Positions 32,590-45,164 are shown, counted from the first letter of the stretch. The stretch: DNA of 64,000 bases from Rhyacophila brunnea (GCA_022495005.1 JAGYXB010001964.1:1364001-1428000); one strand, 5' to 3'. Notes: generated from the letters alone by a model not told the origin. Numbers and translations are program-made.

Positions 32590-32945
32590 AGAACTAACCT
32601 GCCATTGGTGATGCCAATTAGGAGGGCAATAACTCTGTTCAACCAAATCGCTTCAGATGTTGATATATTCCATCTACGTGAAGATGAGTATAGGTGGACG
32701 TTATTTTATAAATTCTTAAAATAGGGTCTGCTTAACTCATCCGGTGTACTTCTTTGTACCTATATACTTAATATTTTTTGTATTTACACATTTATACTGT
32801 AGAATAACTTAATACTGATATATCTCTCTTTTATTATGTACATAACACTTTTTTAATAATATTTCTTTGTTTCTAAATGTCATGTTGTGAACATCTTAAA
32901 CTTATAATTTGTAATGTCCACAAAGTGTAAAATAAATAAATAAAT
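32590..32945 (+). pseudogene. Jockey/CR1-like LINE 3' end, 5' truncated copy
   Basis: Encodes RSRTNLPLVMPIRRAITLFNQ-like codons and DIFHLREDEYRWTLFYKFLK with stop, followed by the same 3' UTR as 13854-14085 (TAGGGTCTGCTTAACTCATC). It ends in AAATAAATAAATAAATT. About 90 percent alike to the 13.7-kb copy by eye. Typical of a 5'-truncated LINE insertion. Confidence 0.78.
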
Positions 32946-33009
32946 TGAGATTGAAATGTCTAATTATGGCAATTAATATTCGCTGCGTCCAACGCAACTG
33001 GTGCGGTGC

Positions 33010-33100
33010 CCATTAGGTGTCCATTAGATATAATTAACATGTTATTTAAATGTGGTAATTAAATATTTATTTGAAAGGTTCGCAGTGAATGGGGTTTAAA
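33010..33100 (+). repeat. family F repeat, 5' fragment
   Basis: GTCCATTAGATATAATTAAC, ATGTTATTTAAATGTGGTAA and CAGTGAATGGGGTTTAA match 6160-6250. Confidence 0.55.
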
Positions 33101-33179
33101 TAAAAAAATACAGAGAACAGATTGATAAGATGTGAAAGACGAAAGTTTAGAAATATGGTTAGCTTTATTATATTGTTTT

Positions 33180-33414
33180 AGCATGTTTGATCCCAAGAAG
33201 ATCAAAAAATAGGCCTCCACAGAGTGAACATTGTAGTACCAAATTTTTTTTTACGATAAATAGATGTTAGCCATTTGCTCGATCTATTGGGTCAATACAC
33301 TGAGTCCAAATGCACATTGAAAAATAATATGCATTTTTATTTGCCAGACCTGTGATTCGAACTCGGGACCCACGACACTATTGGCCGCTACGTTACCGAT
33401 CTACCATCGTGGCC
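33180..33414 (-). mobile_element. tRNA-derived SINE, copy 6
   Basis: Full-length but diverged minus-strand copy. On plus it shows AGGCCTCCACAGAGTG near the start, TAGATGTTAGCCATTTGCTC, TTTTTATTTGCCAGACCTGT, box-B GATTCGAACTCGGG (minus: CCCGAGTTCGAATC) and a terminal CGTGGCC. The head differs from other copies in the anticodon region. Confidence 0.72.
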
Positions 33415-33772
33415 ATATACTACTTTAGGCAATAAAATCAAGTAACACAACGAGCGCCAAGTATCCTCAAATAATATTGAACGCACGTTTCGTTTCGTGA
33501 ATTTTAATGCACATTATGAGACATTTTAACGTGTATTAAGTTTATCTCATATTGTTCCGCAATCGAGATCTGTACCCTGTTATACCACACTCAGTAGGTT
33601 AAGTCAGTTCTTGTTAATTGTGTCTTCCCTGCCTATAAACTATATCATAATATATCCCTTCAACAGGCACTTTTTGCAAATGCCGTTAAATTAATTTAGT
33701 GAATAGAAATAGTTGAGTTAAGAATATAAATAATATTTAATCATTAGTATTAAGGTTAGTCGACGCATTGTT
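33415..33772. other. unclassified sequence
   Basis: No gene or repeat recognised. Confidence 0.3.
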
Positions 33773-34264
33773 TACCACATCTTTCTTAACTCGTATTCTT
33801 ATTTGTCCGGTGGTTGTTTATCCAGTACAAATCTTGCAATCGACCTTTAACTAACTTCCCGACTAGCTGAACATTTAAAACTTTTAGAATATATCAGAAC
33901 ACGATGCTAATGCATTCTTTTAATACGTTTAGCCATCTTTAAGTAGATTTGAATTCATTTTCAGTTAAATCTGTTTTGTATGAAAAGTTATTTCGGAAGA
34001 AATCCGTAATGCAATCCACTATTATTGGTTGCTAAGGGGGTGGTCCTAACAACTAAATTATTAATATGTACGTGCGTTACTATGGAAATCAAAATGATAT
34101 TTCAGTATTCTATATTTTGTTTGTTGCGAAATAGCAAAAAAATGATTTGTTGACAATTGCCTTATTTGTCCTTAATTATTAATACATAGAATTGCCAAGT
34201 TTATATGATTCAACAGAAAATTTAAAAACGTGGTATATAAACAGTTCTTTTTATCTTGTAATTA
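33773..34264 (+). repeat. family A repeat, copy 5 (longest)
   Basis: Starts at ACCACATCTTTCTTAACTCG and ends TTTTTATCTTGTAATTAT. It contains GGAAGAAATCCGTAATGCAA, lacking in copies 2, 4 and 6, and the ATGATTTGTTGACAATTGCC block shared only with copy 1. It therefore defines the longer subtype, about 490 bp. Confidence 0.8.
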
Positions 34265-35235
34265 TTTCAGCATATCTTTTATAATATAATATAAGTTACA
34301 TATATTTATTGTAAGTATTTTTTTTCTACATCGGTGTGAAAATACAATATTTAAGTGGTCAATTTTTTCATCCCAAATTGGTGCCCGCGCAAAAAATAAC
34401 GATACAGCGACGACACAAAACCTTAAGACATGTCATATTCAATATAGTTGTCAAAAGCGCTTAAGGTAAAAAAGAGCTGCGACCACTCGAAACATTCGTG
34501 TTTTTTCTCCAATTTCGCTGGTCTGCCGATCTTGACAATAATTTACGAGGACTGAAAGACGTTTAGGGGACCCTTTTCAATTTTCTAAGATGATATTGTA
34601 CGCACGAGAAAGGAGGTTTGATTGCAGAAGAGCGCTGCAAGAATAATACGTATCGTACGCATTTTCTATTGCTTTACGTCCACCATTGATTGAAAACTTT
34701 TGAAATATTGTGACAATATTATTATTTTATACATAATTTTACGTTTTCCAAAAATTTGAACGTATTTGTGCAATTCCAATTTTAAAAACATTACTATAAG
34801 TCTATGAACAATAAAAAATGAAAATACATTTAAAACAAATGAAAGTCATTCGCATGACTTAATGAAAAATATTAAATGTGTATATTATTATAATATATTG
34901 TGCAGTTTTCTTAAAATAATGGAGATTATTTTGCAAGACAAGAATCAAGTGTATTGGAAGGTTTTAGAAGACAATTATTCGCTTATTTAGATGACCTCAT
35001 TACTTATTATTAATTGTGGAAATAATACTATTACGGATTTTTCTTGAAAGTTGTAAAAACACGATTTTGGTGGGGAGAATTTTAGGTAATATTTTTCTAT
35101 TATTATAAAATTTCGAATAATAATTTTATTTAGATATTTTTAGTACTTACATCTTTGCGTGAGATATCCATCTATTCTTATATATAATTTTACATTTATC
35201 CTAGTGAAGTAAATAGAGTGTCAAGTATATTATTA
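34265..35235. other. unclassified AT-rich sequence
   Basis: A slightly GC-richer stretch at 34380-34660 has no coding motif. No repeat recognised. Confidence 0.35.
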
Positions 35236-35705
35236 TGATGCACGTCACGTACGTCACAGTAAGCTGCCACCACGGTAAGTGTGTCATGTCATTTTTCTTG
35301 GCGTTAAAAATGTTATCAAACTGATACTCTCATCCCGTAGCACATTTTAAACCTTTAATTTTTACATTGTTAATTAGAAAATTCTACCGAAATCTCCAGA
35401 ACAACAATGAGGTCACCTCACGCGTACCGCACTGCATAGGCACCCGAATGATCCAATGAAAGTTTTTTTATCATTTTCTATATGCCTACATATTTTCGAC
35501 GCATGTCAAAATCGCATATTTTTTGTGTTTAGGGGTTGGGACTATGTATTTTCTGTAAGAATTTTATCTATTATCTATGGTTTACAGGTTGGGTTCTGTT
35601 TAAAATGTTGTCTATGGATGCAGTATTGCAAGTAATTTTAACGTACCCATATGTAGAAACTGTTAAAATAATTGAAATTAGCATGAATAATGAATAAAAA
35701 ATATT
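35236..35705 (+). repeat. family E repeat, copy 2
   Basis: Homologous to 20112-20575 in the same orientation: AGTAAGCTGCCACCACGG, GTAGCACATTTTAAACC, AACAACAATGAGGTCACCTC, CTATGGATGCAGTATTGC and GTAGAAACTGTTAAAAT. Confidence 0.72.
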
Positions 35706-36497
35706 TAGATATTGAGCAAATGGCCGATAATGATTTACCCTAAAAAATCTTTTGTCGAATTGTGTTGGCAGTTAAGAAATTCTAATGTAATGCATTTTGA
35801 TTTAAGTGTTGCCCTGACATTAAATATTGGAGCGCAGATATGTAGCTTAATATACAGTGTGAATTGATATTCAGTTTCACGTTCATAATATTATATTATT
35901 TGGGCTTCACCAGGATATGAAATTTTTCAATGTGTTAGCTCAACATAATTATTTATTAGTAGCATTGTTCTATCGAAAACCAACGCTTCTAATATTTGGG
36001 TTCCGGGCGGCCGCAGTGAAAAGAAAACATTTCACAACAAAAGGTTGGCGTAGAAATAAAACAAAACAGAGCACTAGGGTTGCCAGTACACTTCAAATAA
36101 TTCCCTTTCCTTAATGAGAAAACAGCTTTTCCCCACCTTATGCCAACATTCAATTATTAAGTCTACTGTTTGCAGTGGACCTTGCTTTGTTTTATTGACC
36201 GCATTTTTTTCCATTACGTTCAAACAATAATTATTATTAGCCAAATTAATTTTATGTCATGGTAATCCCGTAAAGTAATTTGATAAAAGTTTTATTAAAT
36301 AATATTTAATTATCTACGGTCATTGTCTTTAGAAAATATCAATTGATTGGGAATGGGGCGATTCGACGCCAAAAACTGGATAACAGGCACCTGGGCGTCG
36401 CTACAAAAGAAATATATAGGATTGGAACTTGAAACAGTGAATAGACAAGTCAGTCTAATAAAGATTCAATATCAATATTATCAGTCTGTCTTCTAGA
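35706..36497. other. unclassified sequence
   Basis: No gene recognised. A 65-codon frame at 35917-36114 has no motif. Confidence 0.3.
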
Positions 36498-36726
36498 GTT
36501 ACTGCCAAAAGTTGTTAAGTCGATAATTTAGGTATTTAGAGTTAATAACGGATTAGTTGTCTATATATAAATATGTATGCTAGAAAAAAAATCAAGGTCA
36601 TCCGATATATAGAACAAGCACAGATATATTATTAGCATTATGCCTGCTTTTAGAGAGCATCTCTAACTTTCAAATTACAATTGCTCCATAACATGATTTC
36701 GAGACTTAATAACTTTTGGCAGTAAC
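36498..36726. mobile_element. small inverted-repeat-bounded element (MITE candidate)
   Basis: GTTACTGCCAAAAGTTGTTA-AGTC at 36498 and its reverse complement (one mismatch) at 36703-36726 bound 229 bp of AT-rich sequence. No clear TSD, so class is open. Confidence 0.5.
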
Positions 36727-37483
36727 CTCTGTTTGATGAATGACTCTCCTAATTGATTTCACTCATCTCGATCATGTACCTACACTGCATTACTACGCAC
36801 TTTCGTATAACTTAACTATTACGTCAATTCAGTGAACTATAATGTCTATCTTTCAGATTTGTTCATGGATTGTAAATTATTCGAAGTATGTGCTAAGTCC
36901 ATTTTAATTTGAAATTTTTAGCGAGCCATTACTTGTATCCTTGTTAAATCATTCGATTTTCTGTCCTTTCGCGTTATGCCAAGCATATACCTTTCCATAC
37001 CACATTGTTATAATATTCTAAATTTATATATCTCTGAGTCTTGTAAGAAATTTACAATGTTCCTATTCTCCATTTTTGCAAATTCCTTTGTCATTCCAAT
37101 CAGTTACCTGAATAAATCTTTAAAGGAAGCCGTAAATATTTCAAGTGAGATTGCGTCACCTTGTACACCCTTACTGATTGATGTGAGATATACGCGATGG
37201 CTAATAGAAGTTGACAGAATTCCTTGATACCAAGTTCGTTTGGTTTAGAATTAATTTATGGAATCGAACTCCTTTACCTCTATGTGTTATCTGATCTATT
37301 AACTTCTTTTGAATTTGGGTTATTTTAGTGGTATGTGACTAGAAATACAGGCAGTTTTTGAATTTTTCGTATTTTTTTTTTGTGAAGAAGATAGACACAA
37401 ATTTCCCAGGTCTTCTCTACATCCTTTTTGTAAAGTGTGGTAATGCTGGAATTTTTATAAGCTTCTGTTATATCTTATTGTAC
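36727..37483. other. unclassified sequence
   Basis: No gene recognised. An 83-codon frame at 36976-37227 lacks motifs. Confidence 0.3.
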
Positions 37484-40400
37484 ATATCGACGGCCCCAGG
37501 AAAAACCATGATAAGTCTAAAATCATAAATGTTCAAGAGAGCGAAAAAACTAAAATATTTACGCTATTAAATTCATCATATAAAATTAGTAAGTTTTTTC
37601 TTATCTTATTTAAATAAATCAGATAGAGCATTTTATGGTCTATATTCTTATCAAAATTTAATGGTGATTCATTAATTAACAGCTGAGATAATGTCTAAAA
37701 ATCGTTTTTATTTGGAATAATATTACGCACTTTATATTTTGACTCGATTCAACATGCTTTTGCGCGGACGAAATAGATTACTGACTCCGCATAACACATT
37801 CATATTCTGAGATAGAAACCTTATTTTACGTCGCATTTTTCTTACTCCATACGATTTTATTAATTACAACTATAGTTATAACGCTCTTTTACGGAAAAAT
37901 TGACATTGCGCAATATTTAACTCGAAATAGTACAGCGTGTCTATAAAATCTTAACAAGGGATATAGGGACATATTGATATATATATATTTTTATACGGAG
38001 TTTTTATAATTTAAATGTATTTAAGTATGACTTTTTATGTTTTTTTGCAAATTATTATTGATATTTTTATAAATAATCAGAATATGTACATTACGAAATA
38101 ATAAACATTCAGGAAAAATGTTTATAATGGAATAATAAAGAAGTTATGAGGAAATTAGTACATAACACTACTTACTACACCATCAATAAAATATCTATTT
38201 TTTATACCTACTTCGTAACAAATTTTTCATTAAAAATATAGAATAGATAGAAAAAAACAATGTAATGTTAATGGTCATGTATATCGCTAGAACAATTTTA
38301 ATTTAATTAATATTCAGTACAATTATCGAAACCAGAGAGATAATATATTTCATTAAATAAATCATTATAAGTTCGTTAATGGTTTACATAAAGGATATAC
38401 TGAGTGAATTAAATTAGTAATTATCACTTTAGAACACACATAATTATTATTGTTCAATACAAAAATACAAAATATTAAATAACTAGTGGAATATAATATT
38501 ATACATAACAATTTGGCACAAATGTACCTACCAAAGCATCGAAATGTTGGAAAAAATATATTTAAGTAGGTTTATTAGTTTCAAAAATTTTAATACTAAT
38601 AAACCTAAGGAAAGTGTTATTTATAACCTAATAATTATTATTTAAAGACAGCTGAATTCACTTTCGTTATCAAATCACATCGCATTATTAAAATGTTCAT
38701 CAGCAGAAGTTCAATTCATATAAAATTTATACTAAGCTTGTATTACATACACATTCTATAATCACGATTAGGTAATTACCTATCTAAAATAACATTGATA
38801 CAACATTATGTAGTTCTGCTGTAGCAAGAGTGATAACCTTTCTACCTTCTATTCACTTTTTTCAATTCAATTTTTGCAACATAATATCTTTCTGTAATTG
38901 ATCTTGTAAAATTGTAATTAAAAGCTTATAAATACTGATACAGTGATCATATTAACTTTCGTTTTGTTTTTCTAATGTTTATTGTTGATATGAGTTTAAT
39001 TATCGATTAGTAAACATAGTTGAATTATATTTAATTGTCAACATAAATCATGAAACATCAGTATGAGTACGTCTTAATTGAACTCAGTTATGTTAATTAA
39101 TACGAGGTGTCATGATTGCAATAATTTATTTGGAAAGATAAAATAAATATGTACCTCCCCAACATTGTAATATTTAGTTTAAAATTTAAATAATCGTGGT
39201 ACGAATCTGCATTTTTCTAAACGGTTGGCTTTTAACTAGTATTTTCTTTAAATGATACATTATATTGTTATCTAATCTAATCAATTACGTAGAGTTTTAT
39301 TAAATACGTTCTCAAAAAAACATAGTTTAATATCAATTATCATTCATAACACTTTATTTAACTTACTATTTTGATCGATCTATATAACTCCGACCGATTT
39401 AACTTAGATAAAAAATAGTAATTACTATTTATGCTAGTTTTCATATTTTAAAACAATCATATTCAATAAATTAATACGAGGTAAGTATATATGAGAGTAG
39501 GTACTAGATTTTTCAAAACCAATTGATATTTTGTTTGATATTATACCTACCGGGGATACCACAATAATATGTTAATCCCATCTCATACATATTATTTACC
39601 TAGATTCTAGACAACAATAAATGATTCATAAACTGACTATTATACACGTTTTTCGGTAAAATTCTATTGAAAATAATAGATAAAATAAGTTTTCAAAAAA
39701 CCCGGCTAATCTTTTCTTTTAGGTGACCGACATGTAATAATAATTTATAATCCACAGAGCTCGTTTTCGAGAAACATTCAATGTACAAAGTAATAATAAT
39801 ATATACCCTTTTATATTATTGCAAACATAAAATTAACACGTCGGACGTATTTAAGTTTTACAATGAGCTTAAGTTGGTCCCAATGTGAACAAATCAATTA
39901 GTAAGCCTTTCGGAAATTCTCACCATTTGAAAGAGTAATAAAAATGATTTTTTTCACTTTCTTAAGTCATAAATATTATTCCGTAATTAGTAAGAATTTT
40001 ACTAAGAGAATAATAAAATAAACTCTCTTGTATTTGCTAGCTAGATAAGTCCTTCCTTTTAAATAATAAAATATTTTGTAATTTAAACATGAAAATACTG
40101 CCTAGTTGTTATTATCGATGTACAAGACTAATTTAATCAAAATGTGTCATACTGTACCGAAAATAAAATAATTTTTTGAAGTTAAAACATAATATTATAG
40201 GTATAAGCATCGGCCTATAACATCGTGGGTTCAGAGTTTGAATCATGGGTCTGAAAAATAGATACAAACTGTTTTTCAATTTGTGGTCGGAGTCAGAGTA
40301 CGTACCTAATAGATTGAGCAAGTGGCTGACATCCATTTCTCGTAAAAACAAAACCTGTTCTCCAATCTGTGGGGGGCCTCATTATGATCGGACATGATCG

Positions 40401-41337
40401 GATATTTTAGGTGGGTACATTTTTAATTGCAAAACAATTTGTTTTCTAGTGATAGGTAATAACATTTAATTAAAATATGTCGTTTTCTGCTGGGTATTTA
40501 TTTAAATTAAGTTTATTTATAATTACATACTTTTTTTACTAATCTAAATAATTGAAACAGTGAATTATTATAATGATATATCCATATCGTTTTCTGTTGG
40601 ATATTTGTTTAATATCAAATAATATAACAATTTCAAACTTAAACATTACCTACAACATTGTTTTTTGGGTATCTAAGTAGAAGAGTAATTAACCGAAAAT
40701 AGTCGAAGAAAGCTTGTGGAGGTCTTTATTTTGCGGTGGATTGAAATTGGCTGATGAATCAATATAATGAATAATCAATATTTAAACATTATTACTGTGT
40801 CCTAGTATAGTAAAAGTACCTACCTATATTAGTACAAAATAATTCTTTTCTATTTTGTTTGTTTTATATTCAATAATATAATATTTTGATAATAAAACAC
40901 TAGTACTAGTGACTAGTGAGTAGCTTTTTAACTAAAACTGCATTTACCTACTGCAAATTCCAATATTTTCCGAAGATAAACCAATATATTTTTCAAAACT
41001 AATGTGATACGTCAATATAAACCATGCCGTATATTAGGATCTCCGTTAAAGACTGTTATTGCAAGTATAACAACCTTCTTACTCGTAAAATAAAACGCAG
41101 TACACTTTTTTTATTGATATATGACTATACTCCTCGGATATTTATGTGAACACAAATTTGGTCGATGCGATATGTAGATATAGAGCACCATTGTCGAAAA
41201 CCTAACTTTGTCAATTTTTATGCTAGAGACCTGAAATTTTTACAGGACATGCACAAAAAATATGATATTATAAAAAGCTAATAAAACTTAAAACGCTATT
41301 TTCAGACTTATCATGGTTTTTCTAGGGCACGTCGATA
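37484..41337. mobile_element. candidate 3.85-kb element bounded by 41-bp inverted repeats
   Basis: ATATCGACG...CCC..GAAAAACCATGATAAGTCT at 37484-37524 pairs with its reverse complement at 41297-41337, about 36 of 41 positions matching. The interior is AT-rich, has no transposase-like frame, and contains one SINE (40199). It could be a large decayed DNA transposon, or two facing copies of a short repeat. No TSD beyond AT/TA is visible. Confidence 0.4.
40199..40404 (+). mobile_element. tRNA-derived SINE, copy 7
   Basis: Plus orientation. GTTCAGAGTTTGAATCATGG (decayed box B), GTTTTTCAATTTGTG, GAGCAAGTGGCTGACATCCA, and GGGGCCTCATTATGATCGGA ending ACATGATCGGA. Diverged, with loss of part of the head. 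Confidence 0.65.
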
Positions 41338-41544
41338 TTATGCAAACTGTGACTGTCTTTAAAAACACTTCATTTGATGCTAGGCATCGTCTCTGTTTAT
41401 CATACATATTGAAAAATAGATAACAGTTGAATAACCGATTAAATTTATTTAAATTGTATATATTATAGTTAAAGTACCTAGTTGGATTCTGTGTCTAATT
41501 CATATTATTATGAACTTGCGTTGCGAATGGCTTACTATTTATTT

Positions 41545-41971
41545 TACAACATTTTTCTTAGCTCGTATTCTTATTTGTCAGGTGGTTCTCTGTCCGGTAC
41601 AAATTTTGCAATCGATTTTTAACTAACTTCCCGACTAACTAGACATTTGAAACTTTTTGAATATATCAGAATACGATGCCAATGCATTTTTCATACTTTT
41701 AGCCATCTTTAAGTATAAATTTGAATTCATTTTCAGTTAATCCTGTTTTGTATGAAAAGTTATTTCGACACCATTATTGGTTGCTAGGGGTCTGGGGTCC
41801 TAGCAACTAAATTATTAATATATACGTACGTTACTATGGAAATTAATATGACATTTCAGTATTATTTCTATCAAGTACAATTTTTTTTTGATCGTTTAAG
41901 CTAGTCAAGTTTATATGATTCAATAGAAAATTTAAGTTGTATATAAAAAGTTCTTTTTATCTTGTAATTAT
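41545..41971 (+). repeat. family A repeat, copy 6
   Basis: From TACAACATTTTTCTTAGCTC to TTTTTATCTTGTAATTAT, second subtype (TTTGATCGTTTAAGCTAGTC), with the AACTTCCCGACTAACTAGAC and GGGGTCCTAGCAAC blocks intact. Confidence 0.8.
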
Positions 41972-42161
41972 TACTGAGTATGATTACAGATATTATATAG
42001 TTTACAATATTTAAGTAATCTATTACCAATCCCAACAAGTTAGATTAATTTGGTACCATTATCCGGTAGCATACTTTTGGGGCTAGGTATTTTTGTTATA
42101 CACATTATACCTACGCTGAATAATCATATCACTGTGTAAATTTAATATAACTTAATATTAA

Positions 42162-42706
42162 GGCCCTCCACCCACGGCGCAACTGAAATCTGACGGAGCT
42201 GGTTGGTGATGGAACTCATAAACTGACCAATGTGATGCTTCGCACACGGCGTTACCGAAAGCCACTTGAAATAATAATCACATAACCTCTAACTTTACTG
42301 TCAAACTAGACCATCAGCTGTTTTGTACAAAAACTGACAACATGCACGTTGTTGCGTTTACTCGAATATAATTAGGTTATTTTAATTTCGCTTATCTTGT
42401 ACTCTTGACGTCTTGGGTTGTTATGGTTTTTATAGCATGACGCTTGTTACGCAGTGCTAGGTACCAATTTTGGTAAGAAAATATGATTTTTCGCCGAATT
42501 TACTCATATTGGTACCACTGTTTTATGGTGACTGGAAAATTGGGAGACCGCGCGACTAGCATGTCGCGTCTCTTTGCAACCGTTTTGAAACTGAGGTATT
42601 CCAGTCTCGCCATCAGCGAGCCACCATTTAAAAGCATTACCTAGATACTGGTTGGAATTTTAGTTTCAGTTCCGTCGGATTTCAGTTGCTCCGCGGGAGG
42701 AGGGCC
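42162..42706. mobile_element. PIF/Harbinger-like MITE, TAA TSD
   Basis: Left end GGCCCTCCACCCACGGCGCA-ACTGAAATCTGACGGAGCTG. The right end is its reverse complement with a few changes (GGCCCTCCTCCCGCGGAGCA-ACTGAAATCCGACGGAACTG). TIRs are about 40 bp. Flanks are TAA on both sides (42159-42161, 42707-42709). GGCC-starting TIRs and a TAA/TTA TSD are the PIF/Harbinger signature. The 545-bp interior has no transposase. Confidence 0.83.
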
Positions 42707-42709
42707 TAA

Positions 42710-43570
42710 AACCTGTTTTAATCTGTTAAACTCCTTGTTATTATGATGTCAGGAGTCGGATAAGAATTAGTCTCCGAAGATCAAAAGGTCATCATTGGCT
42801 CGCTTTAAATTTAAATTCTACTAAATAAATTTATTTGTATTATTACTTGAAATATTAAGCACATTTTGGTTAATAGATTCAGGTAGGTAATGAAATTATT
42901 TCGATTAGAAGTCAAGGTAGATGTTAAACAATTGTTTACTGTGGATTGTGTAGTCCTCGACACAAGTCGGTAGCCCTAAATAAAATGGCGAATACATTGA
43001 AAGGATTTATCCTTATCACAATTCAGCGAAGGACAGGAGGATCTTTTCTAGTACTCTCGTGATTATCCATCTCTATGTGGATTATCTGAATTCTAAATAA
43101 TTTGCGCTCCTTTGTTTTGCCGATTCCAGATAAGAAACCAGTAAATTGTTTTTTTTCCTCTACTGTTTCCTTATCGCCTTCGGCAATGATCAAGTCTTAT
43201 TAGTTAAGCCCAGTCCAGACCAACATACCTACATCTGAACGCAAACAAATCATAGAATTGATTGTAAACTTTGCCATTTCACAAAAAATGCACGTGCGCA
43301 AACATTTGTTTGAAAGTTAACGCGTGTCTACACTTGAAAACATTACTACCTATCAATATATGTATTAGATTAAACAGTGTGCACTGTATAAATGTACACA
43401 CTTTCATCAAAATTTCACAAAACCATGCGTCGAAACTTCTAATGAAATGGTATAAAACCACACTACTTGTTAGAATACAAAAAATGGGTATTTATAGAAA
43501 ACATTTAAAATAGTTTTATACAAGTCACTGTTTTTGGTGACTAGTTGTGGCTACGAAGTTTTTTTTTGCC
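42710..43570. other. unclassified sequence
   Basis: No gene or repeat recognised. Overlapping frames near 43271-43513 have no motif. Confidence 0.3.
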
Positions 43571-43574
43571 TTAA

Positions 43575-43655
43575 TGGTGTAATTATTGGTAGTGTGCTCG
43601 TCTGTTAACGGAAAGGTTGGTGGTTCGTGATCAACCGTGAGCGTTTTTTACTCTT
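43575..43655 (+). mobile_element. tRNA-Asn-like sequence (pseudogene or SINE head)
   Basis: TTGGTAGTGTGCTCGTCTGT-TAACGGAAAGGTTGGTGG-TTCGTGATCAACC. The anticodon loop CTGTTAACG carries GTT, and the variable/T-arm GGTTGGTGGTTCG closely resembles eukaryotic tRNA-Asn. The acceptor arm is not complementary, so it is not functional. Confidence 0.55.
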
Positions 43656-44581
43656 CGATATTATTGAATCGGCTGTGATTGTTTTTTGCTACATATTAAA
43701 CGAATACTACACTCTACAACAAAATTGATGTACTTGTATACTTACTTCACCTTCATACGCCCCAATATTTGAGAAAAAGATAAGCACAAGGTCTTGTCGC
43801 TTCCCTCAGTCTATCGCCACGTCTTCCGCCTTCCACTACACGATATCTGCAGCGCGTAGATTGAGTGTCGTACTATAATCGTATATTCGTAATTGTTTAT
43901 CACGCGTGAAACATTTACAATGATATGCAACATTAGAGATTGCATAATATGCATGCCGTAAATCTATGCAAAAACTAATGACTGCACATTGCACAGTCGC
44001 CATGACGTATATACAGTGAACGTAGCGTGTGTGTATTTCTAGCATCAGTCTATATTAGTTACCTACGACCAACAATAGTAAACATTTTCTAGTTTTTAGA
44101 CATTAATGTTACCATGAATATTGCCATGATGGAGTGACAGGTGAGTTAACTCAATACAAATACATACATGCAATAGGGTATATATGTTAAAAATTCTATA
44201 TACCTACCAACAATCTTAATTTGAAGTTCGAGAATTTATGTTATTAAAAATAAATACTCGCCTAGAGTTCATAACAGTGAGTCATTTAAGACAAATTTGA
44301 ATTTTTGGGTTTTCCCACATTTTTTAGTTATGTGTCGAATGTTAAAATAATGTGTGTGACAATTATCGCGCAAAACAAGTAGAACTTATCAATTACTATT
44401 AACGTGAAAATCAATTATGTGATACATATAATTTTTAATTAAAATACGAAAAAAAATGCAAGCCGATCCTAATAAAACCTATTTATTACTTTAGAAGAAT
44501 AATAGGAAAAAGATTGACTAGAAAATCGTCTTGTTCTCACACGGCAGTTTTATATAAAAACTATGAACACTTGTAATGTAC
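43656..44581. other. unclassified sequence
   Basis: A GC-richer patch at 43755-43860 shows no motif. No gene recognised. Confidence 0.3.
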
Positions 44582-44715
44582 GGTCGCGCAATGAAAGTTG
44601 AGGCGATCACAGATACGAAAGATTATGTGTATTGGTGAATTTCTGAAGAATACAGTATTCCTTTTTTGAATGTGCTGTGTGAGTATTCCGTCGCCTCAAC
44701 TTTCATTGCGCGACC
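44582..44715. mobile_element. 134-bp palindromic MITE, perfect 25-bp TIR
   Basis: GGTCGCGCAATGAAAGTTGA-GGCGA at the left is exactly reversed at the right end. The flanks are the 5-bp direct repeat TGTAC (44577-44581, 44716-44720). The perfect TIR implies recent activity. Superfamily uncertain. Confidence 0.85.
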
Positions 44716-45164
44716 TGTACGTAACTAGTCAATTCACTTATCTCTCATAAAAATGAATTTCACTTGTTTCGAATGTACCTATACATTATTTAAAAATTGT
44801 CTTTTTTATGTTTATTTTCTTGAAATGAATAACACTTTGCATATGCAATCGTTTATACTTTAGAGTAACCAGTAATCCCGTCGCAAAATATTCCACTCCC
44901 GGTGGGTACAATGGAATAAAACCACTATAACGTCTTTATGATATTTCATTACCTAATTTTGGTCTGACGTACGTTTTATTTAGACGATTATACTGTACAG
45001 TGGCTAAACAATTGGAAAACTATCACAATAAAAAAGTGAAACGGAACAGATAGAAACGCAGCACCGATTTGTAAAATCTTTGAGACCATCGTTCCGCTTC
45101 CCGGAAAATTTATAAATTGCATTTTGTTTCGTCAATTCTTAAAATATATAAATAATTCATTTAC

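Noticed and set aside
43575..43655. Functional tRNA-Asn gene
   Set aside because: The anticodon and T arms look right but acceptor and D stems do not pair; it is a decayed or SINE-derived copy.
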